Origin: an uncultured Luminiphilus sp.
GTDB taxonomy: Bacteria > Pseudomonadota > Gammaproteobacteria > Pseudomonadales > Halieaceae
Direction: 5' to 3'
Length of the DNA stretch: 37,687 nt
Assembly: GCA_938084055.1 (NCBI GenBank)
Contig: CALKDK010000049.1
Location: 1-37,687, forward strand
The notes under the pieces were generated by a model, which was not told the DNA's origin, ran no database searches, and worked only from the letters and a program-made list of their open reading frames with translations. Shown piece after piece: positions 17,174 through 26,446 of this stretch. The stretch's first letter is position 1. Each line of letters opens with the position of its first letter. A program made the translations under genes and the position numbers.

Positions 17174-18238
17174 TTGTTCAGCGAGGCGAATCACAGACGG
17201 CACAATGCACTCACCGGCGATTGGGTTCTGGTCAGCCCCCAGCGCAGTCACCGACCCTGGTCAGGGGAATCAGGATCGGCGGTATCTGAGTCCGATGCCG
17301 AGTATCAGGATAACTGCCCCCTGTGCCCGGGAAATGAGCGCTCCAAAGGTCGGGAGAATCCAATGTACCTCGGGCCCTATGTGTTCGAGAATGACTTCCC
17401 GGCACTGGCCAAACCCCCTTCTTCACGCGTCGAGGTGTCATTATCGCTTGGCGTGGAGGACGACAAGCCCGCGTTCATAACCGAGGAGCAAACTGCTGGT
17501 GAGTGCCGTGTCATTTGCTTTGACCACCGGCACAACAAAACCCTCGCAGATCTAAAGCACCCGGAGCTGAGGAATTTACTTGCCGTACAGCAGCGCGAGT
17601 ACAGCGAACTTGCCGCGCGCTATCGCTGCGTCACGCTCTTTGAAAACAAAGGCGGCATGATGGGTTGCTCCCAACCCCATCCGCACGGCCAGATTTGGGC
17701 CCATGATCACCTTTCCACAATTGTTGCGGGTGAAGATCGACAACAAAAGCAGCACTTCGACCAATATGGCTCGGCGCTGCTGGCCGATTATCAGGCCTGG
17801 GAATCCCGCGTCGGGGACCGCACCGTCTTTGAAAACTCCGGCTGGCTCGTAGTGGTGCCTTACTGGGCGGCCTGGCCCTATGAAACGCTTGTCATGAGCA
17901 AGGGGCGCCAGGCACACTTTGGGCAACTATTGGCACAGGACCTTGATACGCTAGCTGAAGTCCTGTCGGTTCTGGCGCGTTGTTACGATGCCTTGTTTAA
18001 CTGCCCTTTTCCTTATTCCATGGGTTGGCACAATGCTCCCACCGGTATGCCAGCCAGCCACTGGCGATTGCACGCACACTTCTTCCCGCCCCTGCTGCGG
18101 TCAGCCACGGTCAAAAAACACATGGTGGGCTATGAAATGCTGGGTGAACCCCAACGGGACCTCACTCCCGAATCAGCCGCGGCCCAGCTGCGCCCGCTGG
18201 CTGCTGACGCAGTGCAGCTGGTGACAGGCGACACGTGA
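17174..18238 (+). CDS. galT: Galactose-1-phosphate uridylyltransferase (TTG start)
   Basis: GalT exchanges galactose-1-phosphate with UDP-glucose in the Leloir pathway. The 354-aa product has RRHNALTGDWVLVSP at the N terminus, the zinc-site CPLC (Cys48, Cys51), FENKGGMMGCSQPHPHGQ with the uridylylated nucleophile His171, VVPYWAAWPYET and the C-terminal WRLHAHFFPPLLRS. Only a TTG at 17174 lies at the right distance from the conserved start, directly after GGAGGA. Longer in-frame readings would begin inside the divergent promoter. Its stop overlaps the galK start by 4 bases. It is the first gene of galT-galK-GH42. Confidence 0.96.
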   Translation: MFSEANHRRHNALTGDWVLVSPQRSHRPWSGESGSAVSESDAEYQDNCPLCPGNERSKGRENPMYLGPYVFENDFPALAKPPSSRVEVSLSLGVEDDKPAFITEEQTAGECRVICFDHRHNKTLADLKHPELRNLLAVQQREYSELAARYRCVTLFENKGGMMGCSQPHPHGQIWAHDHLSTIVAGEDRQQKQHFDQYGSALLADYQAWESRVGDRTVFENSGWLVVVPYWAAWPYETLVMSKGRQAHFGQLLAQDLDTLAEVLSVLARCYDALFNCPFPYSMGWHNAPTGMPASHWRLHAHFFPPLLRSATVKKHMVGYEMLGEPQRDLTPESAAAQLRPLAADAVQLVTGDT

Positions 18239-19374
18239 TAAACCCGGCATTTGAAAGGTATTTTGGCCAACCCCCTCAGGGCTCGGCCTCGGCCCCCGGG
18301 CGCGTCAACCTGATCGGCGAATTCACCGACTACAACGGGGGCTGGGTTCTGCCCTGCGCCCTCCAATTCAGGTGCCAGGTGACCTGGCGACGCCGCACTG
18401 ACAACACTATTTCAGTGATGTCACGGGAGTACCCCCAGACCCTAGATCGGTTTGATAGCCGAGATGGCTACAAACCCGGGGATTTACCCTGGGCCAATTA
18501 TGTACGTGCTGTGATTGCCGCCTTACAGACAGTCGGGTACGTGACGACAGGCATCGATCTCTTAATCAGCAGCGATGTCCCCCAGGGACGGGGACTCTCC
18601 TCCTCCGCGGCGCTGGAAGTAGCACTTCTTGGTGCGCTGTCCAGCGCCTTTGACTGGCCGCTGGGCCGCATCGAGATCGCGCGCCTGGGCCAACTGGCCG
18701 AGAATCAATTCATAGGTTGTCAGTGCGGCATCATGGATCAGCTTGTCTCTGCCGTGGCCGTGCAGCAGTCAGCGCTGCTCCTCGATTGCCGGTCACTGGA
18801 AACCAAAAGCGTGGCCCTCCCCAATAAGTGGGCATTGGTAGTGCTTGACTCCAATCATCCAAGGCAACTGGTGGACAGCGAGTACAACAGCCGCCGGGTC
18901 GATTGCAATCGCGCCACTGAGATTATGGGGGTGTCCAGTCTGCGGGACGCGACTCATGAATGCCTGGATGGCCATCGCGCGCACATGACTTTGCAGCAAT
19001 ATCAGAGGGCGAGGCATGTTATCGAAGAGAATTCCCGAGTCGCGGCGGCGGCATGCGCGCTGCAGGCTGGCAATCTTGATGAACTGTCCCGGGTATTGGC
19101 AGAGGGGCATCATTCCCTCGCCACGCAGTTTGAAGTCACCGTACCGGCCACCGATGCGCTGGTAGCCATCGCCAAGTCAACGCTGGGCACTCGCGTTGCC
19201 GCCCGCCAAACCGGTGGTGGCTTCGGTGGAGCTGTCGTCTGCCTTTGTGGTCACAGCGATGTGGAGAGACTGATCGCTGCGGTACATCGGGACTACCCGG
19301 CCAAAACCGGATTGGCGGCAACCGCGCTCGTCTGCACCCCGGGCCGGGGTCTGGAGAGCCTAACCTATGACTAA
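18235..19374 (+). CDS. galK: Galactokinase with altered sugar-site motif
   Basis: GalK phosphorylates galactose at C1 with ATP. The 379-aa protein has all three GHMP motifs: the N-terminal signature [15 protein letters not shown], the ATP loop [15 protein letters not shown] and the C-terminal [12 protein letters not shown], plus CGIMDQ with the catalytic Asp. The signature residue that is His in GEHTDY of known galactokinases, and which contacts the sugar, is Phe30 here (codon TTC at 18322-18324). The start is a GTG sharing GTGA with the galT stop. Translation is also coupled to the GH42 gene, which starts 8 bases before this stop. Position between galT and galE supports the assignment despite the substitution. 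Confidence 0.94.
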   Translation: MINPAFERYFGQPPQGSASAPGRVNLIGEFTDYNGGWVLPCALQFRCQVTWRRRTDNTISVMSREYPQTLDRFDSRDGYKPGDLPWANYVRAVIAALQTVGYVTTGIDLLISSDVPQGRGLSSSAALEVALLGALSSAFDWPLGRIEIARLGQLAENQFIGCQCGIMDQLVSAVAVQQSALLLDCRSLETKSVALPNKWALVVLDSNHPRQLVDSEYNSRRVDCNRATEIMGVSSLRDATHECLDGHRAHMTLQQYQRARHVIEENSRVAAAACALQAGNLDELSRVLAEGHHSLATQFEVTVPATDALVAIAKSTLGTRVAARQTGGGFGGAVVCLCGHSDVERLIAAVHRDYPAKTGLAATALVCTPGRGLESLTYD

Positions 19375-21376
19375 ACAGGTATTCACCGGTGGCCATACTG
19401 CGCTGGCACTGGGGGTGTGCTACTACCCTGAGCAATGGCCTGAACAGGATTGGGCCGATGATGCGAGACAGATGCACGCACTGGGACTTCACTATGTACG
19501 CATCGGCGAGTTTGCGTGGTCACGCCTTGAACCCAGGCAGGGGGAGTTTTGTTTTGGGTGGCTGGACAGGGCTATCGACACGCTTGCCTCAGCGGGTTTA
19601 AAAATAGTGCTGTGCACGCCAACTGCCACGCCGCCCAAATGGTTGATTGATGCGCATCCGGAGATCCTCCCGGTCGACCCGGTCAGTGGACACACCCGGG
19701 GCTTTGGTTCGCGCCGCCACTATGACTTTTCAAGCCCCGTGTTCCTGAGGGAGGCCAGTCGCATTTCGGCGGTTTTGGCCCAGCGCTACGGATGTGATGA
19801 CCGGATAGTCGGCTGGCAAACGGACAATGAGCTCTGCTGCCATGATACGAGCCACAGCGCATCAAACACGGCACGGGAGAATTTTCAGGCCTGGTGCGAG
19901 CGCCGATATGGCGACATAAGTTCACTCAATACCGCATGGGGTAATGTATTTTGGTCAATGGAATATTCGTCTTTCGCCAGCATTGAATTACCTTTCAACG
20001 CGGTCACTGAAACCAATCCAGCACACCAACTGGCCTACCGTCGCTTTGCCTCGGAGCAGGTCATCCACTTTCACAATAGCTGCATTGAAGCCATTCGGCC
20101 CCATGCCCCCAGCCAGTGGATTACCCACAACTTCATCCCAATGAAAGATACGCAGGTGAACTGCTTCGATCTGGCACGGCCCCTCGACTTTGTCAGTTAC
20201 GACAGCTATCCCCTCGGCCGCAGCGAGTTCCTTCTGGGTCGGGAGCAACCCGAACTCGCGCGACGTTATATGCGCACCGGGCATCCCGACTACACCGCCT
20301 ACTACCTCGATCAATGCAGGGGATTAAAAAACAGGGGCTTTTGGATCATGGAACAGCAACCGGGCCCGGTAAACTGGGCGCCGAGTAATCCTCGGCCTGC
20401 CCCGGGCATGGTGGCGCTGTGGACTTTGGAGGCCATTGCCCATGGCGCCGATGTGGTGTCTTTCTTCCGCTGGCGCCAGGCTCCATTTGCCCAGGAGCAG
20501 ATGCATGCAGGATTGCTCCGTTCGGACCGCAGCAAAAGTGATGCCTGGCGGGAAGTAGAAACCGTCGTCCGGGTACTGGGCGCGCTCGCTCCCCTGCCAC
20601 TGCCACAACCTGTGGCCCAAGTGGCACTGCTTGCTGATGTCAGCGCCCAGTGGGTATGTGACATAGAGCAACAGGGGCAAAAAGCAGAAGCGCATAAAGT
20701 TGCCTTTCAATTCTACAGCGCACTGCGAGGACTCAGCGTTGCGGTGGATATTCTCGGAGTTGATGCTGACCTGTCCGCCTACGCATTGGTTGTCATTCCA
20801 TCACTGCCCATAGTCCCCGACCCCCTCCTCAGCTCCCTGGGGACTATCGATGCCACCGTACTGTTCGGACCGCGATGCGGAGCCAAGACGGAAGAATTTG
20901 GGATACCCGCCCAGCGGGCTCCCGGGGTGCTGCAATCATTCCTCGACATTCGGGTCAACTCTGTGGAGACACTGCGACCCGATGTGCGTGAGGCTTTCAG
21001 CTACCGTGGCGAAACCTTCCACAGTCGCCTGTGGTGTGAGGACCTCGAAGTTGGTAGCGCCTCGGTGGAAATGTCCTATCAATCGGGTCGGGCCGGCCTG
21101 GTTCGTAACGGCCGTTATTACTACCTCAGCACCCTGACTGACGATCCCTTTCTGGATCGTTTGCTGGAAAACCTGCTCACTGGCGCGGATGTTGACTGGC
21201 GGAAGGTGCCCGGCGACGTGCGGTACCTCCGTCGGGGACAGGTCTGTTTCGCTTTCAATTATGGCGAGACGTCGACGCAGCTCGCTGTCGACGACCAGCT
21301 TGAGTTCCTGCTGGGCGGTCGTGAATTACCGGGCCATAGCGCCAGTATATGGCTCGATGACCGCACCGCTGACTAG
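19367..21376 (+). CDS. Beta-galactosidase, GH42
   Basis: This 669-aa enzyme hydrolyses beta-galactosides. GH42 features are [10 protein letters not shown] at the start, [39 protein letters not shown] with the acid/base Glu155, and [19 protein letters not shown] with the nucleophile Glu329. The TIM barrel is followed by the trimerisation and C-terminal beta domains, giving the usual length. No signal peptide is seen, so it is cytoplasmic and needs imported substrate. Its start overlaps galK (ATGACTAA), placing it in the galTK operon. GH42 enzymes often prefer short galacto-oligosaccharides to lactose; the real substrate is not readable. Confidence 0.96.
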   Translation: MTKQVFTGGHTALALGVCYYPEQWPEQDWADDARQMHALGLHYVRIGEFAWSRLEPRQGEFCFGWLDRAIDTLASAGLKIVLCTPTATPPKWLIDAHPEILPVDPVSGHTRGFGSRRHYDFSSPVFLREASRISAVLAQRYGCDDRIVGWQTDNELCCHDTSHSASNTARENFQAWCERRYGDISSLNTAWGNVFWSMEYSSFASIELPFNAVTETNPAHQLAYRRFASEQVIHFHNSCIEAIRPHAPSQWITHNFIPMKDTQVNCFDLARPLDFVSYDSYPLGRSEFLLGREQPELARRYMRTGHPDYTAYYLDQCRGLKNRGFWIMEQQPGPVNWAPSNPRPAPGMVALWTLEAIAHGADVVSFFRWRQAPFAQEQMHAGLLRSDRSKSDAWREVETVVRVLGALAPLPLPQPVAQVALLADVSAQWVCDIEQQGQKAEAHKVAFQFYSALRGLSVAVDILGVDADLSAYALVVIPSLPIVPDPLLSSLGTIDATVLFGPRCGAKTEEFGIPAQRAPGVLQSFLDIRVNSVETLRPDVREAFSYRGETFHSRLWCEDLEVGSASVEMSYQSGRAGLVRNGRYYYLSTLTDDPFLDRLLENLLTGADVDWRKVPGDVRYLRRGQVCFAFNYGETSTQLAVDDQLEFLLGGRELPGHSASIWLDDRTAD

Positions 21377-22362
21377 TCGAGGGCGTGTTTCAGTTGGCGG
21401 CGATGCTGCTCCCATGCCCAGGCCGACTCAACAATAGCCTGCAGGCCTCGTGATGGTGTCCAGCCCAAAACCTCCTCGGCAAGCTGGGCCTCGGCTACCA
21501 GGCGGGCAGGGTCCCCCGGGCGGCGTGGCCCAATCGTGTGGGTGATGCTTGCACCGACGGCCCGTTCGCAGGCGGCCAGAACTTCCTTAACCGAGTAGCC
21601 CTGACCATTGCCCAAATTCAGCTGATGAAAACCGCCCGCACGGTGCAACAGCTCCATGGCCCTGACGTGGGCATCGGCGAGGTCCAGTACGTGCACATAG
21701 TCACGGATGCAAGTGCCATCCGGGGTTGGATAATCATCGCCATAAAGCGTCAACGCGACGTCATCGCCCGCGGCCCCGCGCAGGATATTGGGTATCAGGT
21801 GCGTCTCCGGTTCGTGCCATTCCCCCCGTTGGTCCTCGGGGGACGCACCTGCGGCGTTGAAGTACCGGAGGCAAGCTGCGTTCAGGTCGCCCTGCGCATG
21901 AACTGCCGCGAGAAGCTCTTCCATCACCCGCTTGGTCTGGCCGTAGACATTGATGGGATTGAGGGGATGAGTTTCGGCAATAAGCGGCGTCAGCGGGTTT
22001 CCATAGACCGCAGCCGTCGAGGAGAACACACAGTCCCGCCACCCCTCCTCCAGGGCCACCGTTATCAGGTTGGCCGTGCCTGAGACGTTGTTTTGGTAGT
22101 AGTAGAGTGGTTTTTGGGCCGACTCTCCGACCAGGGATTTGGCCGCTAAATGGAATACACCATCAAAACGGCGACCTGCCAGCGCGGGTCTGATCCCCTC
22201 TAGATCACGCAGATCGGCTTCAATGACTTCCAATCCAGCCACTGCCCAACGGTGACCCGAGGAAAAATCATCGAGCACCGTCACCTCATGGCTCCGGGCC
22301 TTGAGTTCAAGGCAAATGTGCGAGCCGATGTAGCCTGCTCCACCGGTGACCAAATAATGCAT
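21373..22362 (-). CDS. galE: UDP-glucose 4-epimerase
   Basis: GalE interconverts UDP-glucose and UDP-galactose, closing the Leloir pathway. The 329-aa extended SDR has [15 protein letters not shown] at the N terminus, [11 protein letters not shown] with the catalytic Ser, the [15 protein letters not shown] stretch with the Tyr-x-x-x-Lys pair, and [11 protein letters not shown]. The ATG at 22362 (MHYLVTGG) follows GAGG and is preferred over an in-frame TTG at 22374. It is transcribed against the galTK-GH42 operon. Its TAG stop and the TAG of the GH42 gene are the two strands of the same CTAG. Confidence 0.96.
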   Translation of the reverse strand: MHYLVTGGAGYIGSHICLELKARSHEVTVLDDFSSGHRWAVAGLEVIEADLRDLEGIRPALAGRRFDGVFHLAAKSLVGESAQKPLYYYQNNVSGTANLITVALEEGWRDCVFSSTAAVYGNPLTPLIAETHPLNPINVYGQTKRVMEELLAAVHAQGDLNAACLRYFNAAGASPEDQRGEWHEPETHLIPNILRGAAGDDVALTLYGDDYPTPDGTCIRDYVHVLDLADAHVRAMELLHRAGGFHQLNLGNGQGYSVKEVLAACERAVGASITHTIGPRRPGDPARLVAEAQLAEEVLGWTPSRGLQAIVESAWAWEQHRRQLKHALD

Positions 22363-22629
22363 GTCTTTCCTCAATAAAGTGAATGTGCTTCGCTACCCAT
22401 AGGCCCAGGCCCCTCTCCAGGGTGGGCAGGCGCCAGCCTACTTCATAATTATGCGGGTCAACACCCTCGGTGATCGGCACAAGCCTTGATCAGCAGGCCA
22501 CCCCGTGGACAGGGCATCGGGAACTGCCCGACAGGTCGCCACCCCGTAGGCAAACTTTACCTCGTGGTGTTTCCAGCTGTAGCGTGGGCTTCATGTGGCC
22601 AAGACCAAGTTGCACACCGGGAGGATGTT

Positions 22630-23013
22630 ATGGAAATGACGACTTATGAAACGCTCGCTCTCTTTTATGAGACCAGCAGCACGCTGGACCGATTCTTTGA
22701 ATTCTGGCTCTCGGCGACCTTTGCCGTAATCGTAGCTGTCCACTTGGGCAGAGACGCGATCACCCGCAGCTATGCAACCGTGATCGTCATGCTTTACACC
22801 AGCTTTACGATCAGCGTATTAACACGCCAAATGGTCTTTTCTAATTTCATGACCACCCTGCGCGAGAATCTGGCATCCCGGGGTGGCCTCCCCGATGTTG
22901 CATGGGCTATTCCAGTAATCGACGGGTCATTGCTGGCCACTATGGCTCTGGGTACCGCATCTACGATTTATTTCGTTTGGCGTTGTGCGCCAACGTCAGT
23001 GGCGGACGCGTAA
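22630..23013 (+). CDS. Small inner-membrane protein of unknown function
   Basis: I do not recognise this 127-aa protein. It shows three hydrophobic stretches: about residues 23-42 (FWLSATFAVIVAVHLG), 48-65 (YATVIVMLYTSFTISVL) and 97-117 (SLLATMALGTASTIYFVW). The acidic N terminus, rich in Glu and Thr, and the short tail are hydrophilic. A GGGAGG ribosome binding site lies 5 bases before the ATG at 22630, which fixes the start; a longer in-frame reading from 22486 has no support. It stands alone between galE (divergent, 267 bases away) and the deacetylase-like gene (261 bases on). It resembles the small helical membrane proteins common in marine gammaproteobacteria. Confidence 0.7.
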   Translation: MEMTTYETLALFYETSSTLDRFFEFWLSATFAVIVAVHLGRDAITRSYATVIVMLYTSFTISVLTRQMVFSNFMTTLRENLASRGGLPDVAWAIPVIDGSLLATMALGTASTIYFVWRCAPTSVADA

Positions 23014-23274
23014 CCGGACCTACGGGAGGTGGGTTGGGCAGCACCGCTGGCGGTTATTGATCTGACCGCTGACCGCTGAATGCCGCGAGCGATCGAGAAT
23101 CCTGAGGTGAGCTAAGCAGAAATTGATGATCACGCGGCGCCCAGACCAGCGGTGGCCACGACATCGCCCCTGGGTGTTCACCGGTAACGCAAAAGAGTTC
23201 GCGACAATCTGGCCAAGACCCCCCGTCACCGTTATTGTTGGCCGCAATGAAATGACCACGGTAAAAGGGTCTCC

Positions 23275-24189
23275 ATGCGGATCTACACCCACCAGGACTG
23301 TATAGAGCACGCGGTGCCCCCCGGGCATCCCGAACGCCCGGAGCGACTTATACATCTGCTGAGACATCTTGAGGACATTGGCCTTACCGCCGATTACCCC
23401 TTGAATACGGCCACCGAAATAAACGATGAAATGGTCAACAATGCCCATCAAACTGGCTACCTTGCACAACTTGCCGCGGGCCAGCCATCTCAGGGAATTC
23501 AGGCGCTTGACGCCGATACCTGGATGGGGCCAAACAGTCTCAATGCGGCCCGCTGTGCGGCCGGTGCGGTGTGGCAGGGCGTGACTGATGTGCTGTCTGG
23601 CAACGAGCAGCGTGTCTTTTGCGCTGTGCGCCCTCCCGGGCACCATGCCGAACTGGGCACGGCCATGGGATTCTGCCTGCTCAACAGTGTGGCAATAGGC
23701 GCCATCAATGCCCTGCAGCTACCGGGCGTCGACCGCGTGGCCATTCTCGATTTCGATGTCCACCACGGAAACGGAACTGTTGACCTGTGCCGGGGCATCC
23801 CGGAAATTTTAGTCTGCTCCAGCTTTCAACACCCCTATTATCCCGGGCGACTGCACGATGTACTGCGACCCAACATTGTCAATACGCCCCTGCCTGCCGG
23901 CACCGCCGGTGATGATTTTCGCCGGGCTATTGCCCGGAACTGGTGGCCCGCAATTGAACGCCATGCCCCCGACTTATTCTTCCTCTCTGCGGGCTTTGAC
24001 GGTCACAGGGATGACCCGCTGGCACAGCTGTTATTGGATGAATCAGATTTTTCCTGGATCACTGGGGAAATTGTTGACCGGGCCAATGCGTATGCGCAGG
24101 GACGCATCGTGTCAGCACTGGAAGGGGGCTATGATCTCGAAGCCACCAGCCGGAGTGTGGCGACTCATCTTGAAGCATTGGGCAAATGA
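23275..24189 (+). CDS. Histone deacetylase family protein (class II-like deacetylase)
   Basis: This 304-aa zinc hydrolase is of the arginase/deacetylase fold. Motifs are GHPERPER near the start, RPPGHHAE (His123, His124), GFCLLNSVAIGA, ILDFDVHHGNGT (Asp161 and His163, zinc ligands), SAGFDGHRDDPL (Asp242, zinc ligand) and LEGGYDLE with Tyr286. All catalytic residues are in place. Bacterial members deacetylate acetyl-lysine, polyamines or small amides. AAGGG lies 7 bases before the ATG. It is followed 51 bases later by an acpH-like gene, so they are probably co-transcribed. The substrate is unknown. Confidence 0.94.
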   Translation: MRIYTHQDCIEHAVPPGHPERPERLIHLLRHLEDIGLTADYPLNTATEINDEMVNNAHQTGYLAQLAAGQPSQGIQALDADTWMGPNSLNAARCAAGAVWQGVTDVLSGNEQRVFCAVRPPGHHAELGTAMGFCLLNSVAIGAINALQLPGVDRVAILDFDVHHGNGTVDLCRGIPEILVCSSFQHPYYPGRLHDVLRPNIVNTPLPAGTAGDDFRRAIARNWWPAIERHAPDLFFLSAGFDGHRDDPLAQLLLDESDFSWITGEIVDRANAYAQGRIVSALEGGYDLEATSRSVATHLEALGK

Positions 24190-24240
24190 GCGCCTGGGTC
24201 ACCGGAATCTCAGCCGACCCATGCGGCTAGGATTTGCGTC

Positions 24241-24828
24241 TTGAACTATCTGGCACATCTCTACCTGGCCGACAACGATCCCGACAGTCGTATAGGCAGC
24301 CTGATGGGAGATTTCGTCAAGGGCCCCATTACTGAGTCACTGCCCGGGCAGATGCGCAAGGCGATACTGCAACATCGACGCATTGACTCATTCACTGACC
24401 AACACCCGATTGTCCAACAGAGTAAACGCCGGATCAGTCCCCGCTTCCGGCGCTATGCACCTATTTTGATCGATATGTTTTTTGATCACTTCCTGGCGGT
24501 CCACTGGGACGACTATGCCAGCCAGTCCCTGGAATCATTTTCTGGTTCCGTTTACAACGCACTCGAATCACGACAAACAGCCCTGCCGCCCAATATGCAA
24601 AAACCCATGTATTACCTGGTGCACTACGACCTGCTGCTGAGCTACCGCAGCCTGCGGGGCATTGAGCAGGCACTCCGGGGTATTGAAGGCCGTCTCAAAC
24701 GGCCCAGTCGACTGGGTGAGGCTATTCGGGAACTGCAGGATAACCTCGAGCCTCTGTACCAGGACTTCACGCATTTTTTCCCCCTACTCATCCAATTCAG
24801 CGCGATCGACCAAAACCCAGGGCCATGA
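24241..24828 (+). CDS. acpH: Acyl carrier protein phosphodiesterase (TTG start)
   Basis: AcpH removes 4'-phosphopantetheine from acyl carrier protein to recycle apo-ACP. The 195-aa length matches. Family residues are MNYLAHLYLA, GSLMGDFVKG with the catalytic Asp, HRRIDSFTDQHP (metal-binding His/Asp) and IDMFFDHFLAVHW. The only start fitting this fixed N terminus is TTG at 24241, with AGGA about 9 bases upstream. It follows the deacetylase-like gene closely on the same strand. Confidence 0.92.
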   Translation: MNYLAHLYLADNDPDSRIGSLMGDFVKGPITESLPGQMRKAILQHRRIDSFTDQHPIVQQSKRRISPRFRRYAPILIDMFFDHFLAVHWDDYASQSLESFSGSVYNALESRQTALPPNMQKPMYYLVHYDLLLSYRSLRGIEQALRGIEGRLKRPSRLGEAIRELQDNLEPLYQDFTHFFPLLIQFSAIDQNPGP

Positions 24829-25122
24829 GTTACCCGGATGGACCGGGACTCTCGCCCCACTATCCGTTGTAGGCATTACGGTGGCGGGCGCGAGGGCCTG
24901 CCCAACCCGGAGGCTTGGATCAATGCTACCCGTTCCAGAGTGGTGGGGTGAGCCCCAAAATGAACCTCGAGTCATACCCTCACCTGTCAGCTGTCACCTG
25001 GGGGTCAAGGGTCATTTGAATCTTCAATCCACACCTTGCTATCCTGTCCCACCATGGACTGTGACAAACACTATCCGCCCAGTGGTTGCAGCGCGCTCAC
25101 AGCAACAAATGCGCGACCCACT
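24829..25122. other. Intergenic region upstream of the outer-membrane protein gene
   Basis: About 290 bases with no supported gene. It probably carries the promoter of the beta-barrel gene. TTGAAT at 25016-25021 followed 18 bases later by TATCCT at 25040-25045 is a possible weak sigma-70 promoter. No repeat, RNA gene or clear terminator was seen after acpH. Confidence 0.3.
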
Positions 25123-26319
25123 ATGCGCGTCGAGCGCGTGTCGCGATTGACTGGCATGTCCCTGTTGCTCTCTACCCTCTGGGCTCCAGCGCTTACAGCA
25201 GCAGGGGCTGGTGTCGAGGTGGGTGAGCTGCAGATAACACCTACATTTGCCGCTCGAACCCAGAGCGATGGCAACTCGGTGGATACCAACCAAGACGAAT
25301 TGAAATCCTGGGTAAACCTTGTGGATGCGGGCATGGCGCTGCGTTTCACGAAGAGCAAGGCCAGTTGGGAAGTCGGTTATCGAGCAGCCGCAGCTGACCA
25401 TGACCTCAATGAAGACAGTGATTACCTCGATCATTTTTTCTCCGGCAACGGAACGCTGCACATTGGCAAGCGGCATGCACTCCAGGTACAAGCCAATCTG
25501 GATGTGGCGCACACCGATGCGGGGAAAAGTCGCTCCAAGGTCGCAAGCAAGGCGCTAGGGGAGCTCGACATGTTTGCCCGCAAGGAGGTGGGCGTCACCT
25601 ACAGCTTTGGTGCGAGCAGCAGCGATGAGCCCTTCAGTGCGGAGATCAGCTATACGGATCTCAGGTATGAGGATCAGCAGGCTAGTCGTCACCAGACCAG
25701 ATACAGCGAAGATTTTGTTTCCAGTACCTTGCTGTGGCAGGCGCTGCCCGGCAGCACGTTCCTTGTCGAACTGAGTCATCTGAAAGTCGGTTACGGGGAC
25801 GAGGATGCCCGTATTGAATCGGATAATCGCTCCAGTAATCGCGTTTTTACTGGCTACAAATGGCAAAGCTCTCAACATACCTCGGGAGTGCTCAAGTTAG
25901 GTTACCTTCGCCAGGATTTCGACACCCAGGGCCGGGAACCCTTTATTGCGCCGAGTTGGGAGGTCAAGATCGAGTGGTCGCCGCACGAGCGGTCGAAGGT
26001 CATTCTGGAAAGCCAACGGCTCGATAAAGAAGCGGCGGCGGGTAGTGACCTCATCGATACTCGACGTTACGGGATCCACTGGACCCAGGCGTGGGATGAC
26101 GAATGGTCGCTACAAATCGCCGGCACCTATCTTGATGAAGTCTATACGCTCGCGGATCAGACCCTGGACACTGTCCATATCGATACGTCATTACACTACC
26201 TGCAGCCACGGGGTGTGCAATGGACCCTGGGCTATCGGTGGCGGGATCGGGATTCGAATATCGAACACCTGCGGCTGGGCCGCAATGAAGTTGAGCTGAG
26301 CGCCACCATCCCACTCTAG
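25123..26319 (+). CDS. Outer-membrane beta-barrel protein
   Basis: The 398-aa product begins with a signal peptide: basic start MRVERVSR, hydrophobic core LTGMSLLLSTLWAPALTA, and probable cleavage after TAAGA. The rest is a run of amphipathic strands with alternating polar and apolar residues and aromatic girdle residues (for example VQWTLGYRWRDRDS near the C terminus), ending in a short hydrophobic strand (VELSATIPL). It resembles the putative beta-barrel porin 2 proteins seen near exopolysaccharide genes, though none are nearby. The ATG at 25123 was chosen because it gives a clean signal peptide; earlier in-frame TTG/ATG codons at 25036 and 25054 are possible and no start has a good ribosome binding site. 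Role unknown. Confidence 0.75.
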   Translation: MRVERVSRLTGMSLLLSTLWAPALTAAGAGVEVGELQITPTFAARTQSDGNSVDTNQDELKSWVNLVDAGMALRFTKSKASWEVGYRAAAADHDLNEDSDYLDHFFSGNGTLHIGKRHALQVQANLDVAHTDAGKSRSKVASKALGELDMFARKEVGVTYSFGASSSDEPFSAEISYTDLRYEDQQASRHQTRYSEDFVSSTLLWQALPGSTFLVELSHLKVGYGDEDARIESDNRSSNRVFTGYKWQSSQHTSGVLKLGYLRQDFDTQGREPFIAPSWEVKIEWSPHERSKVILESQRLDKEAAAGSDLIDTRRYGIHWTQAWDDEWSLQIAGTYLDEVYTLADQTLDTVHIDTSLHYLQPRGVQWTLGYRWRDRDSNIEHLRLGRNEVELSATIPL

Positions 26320-26446
26320 AAGCACAGACAGCCAGCGCAGGCGAAAACACTGCATGGATCTTAGTTTGCGCAGACGGCGTGGGGTGCTGCCGGGATGTTT
26401 TACCCGGACAGCAGTCGACGGGCTGAAGCGGGCATTTGACTTGCCA

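Noticed and set aside
23020..23646. A 208-codon minus-strand frame covering the start of the deacetylase-like gene
   Set aside because: It is antisense to well-conserved motifs and has no plausible start signal.
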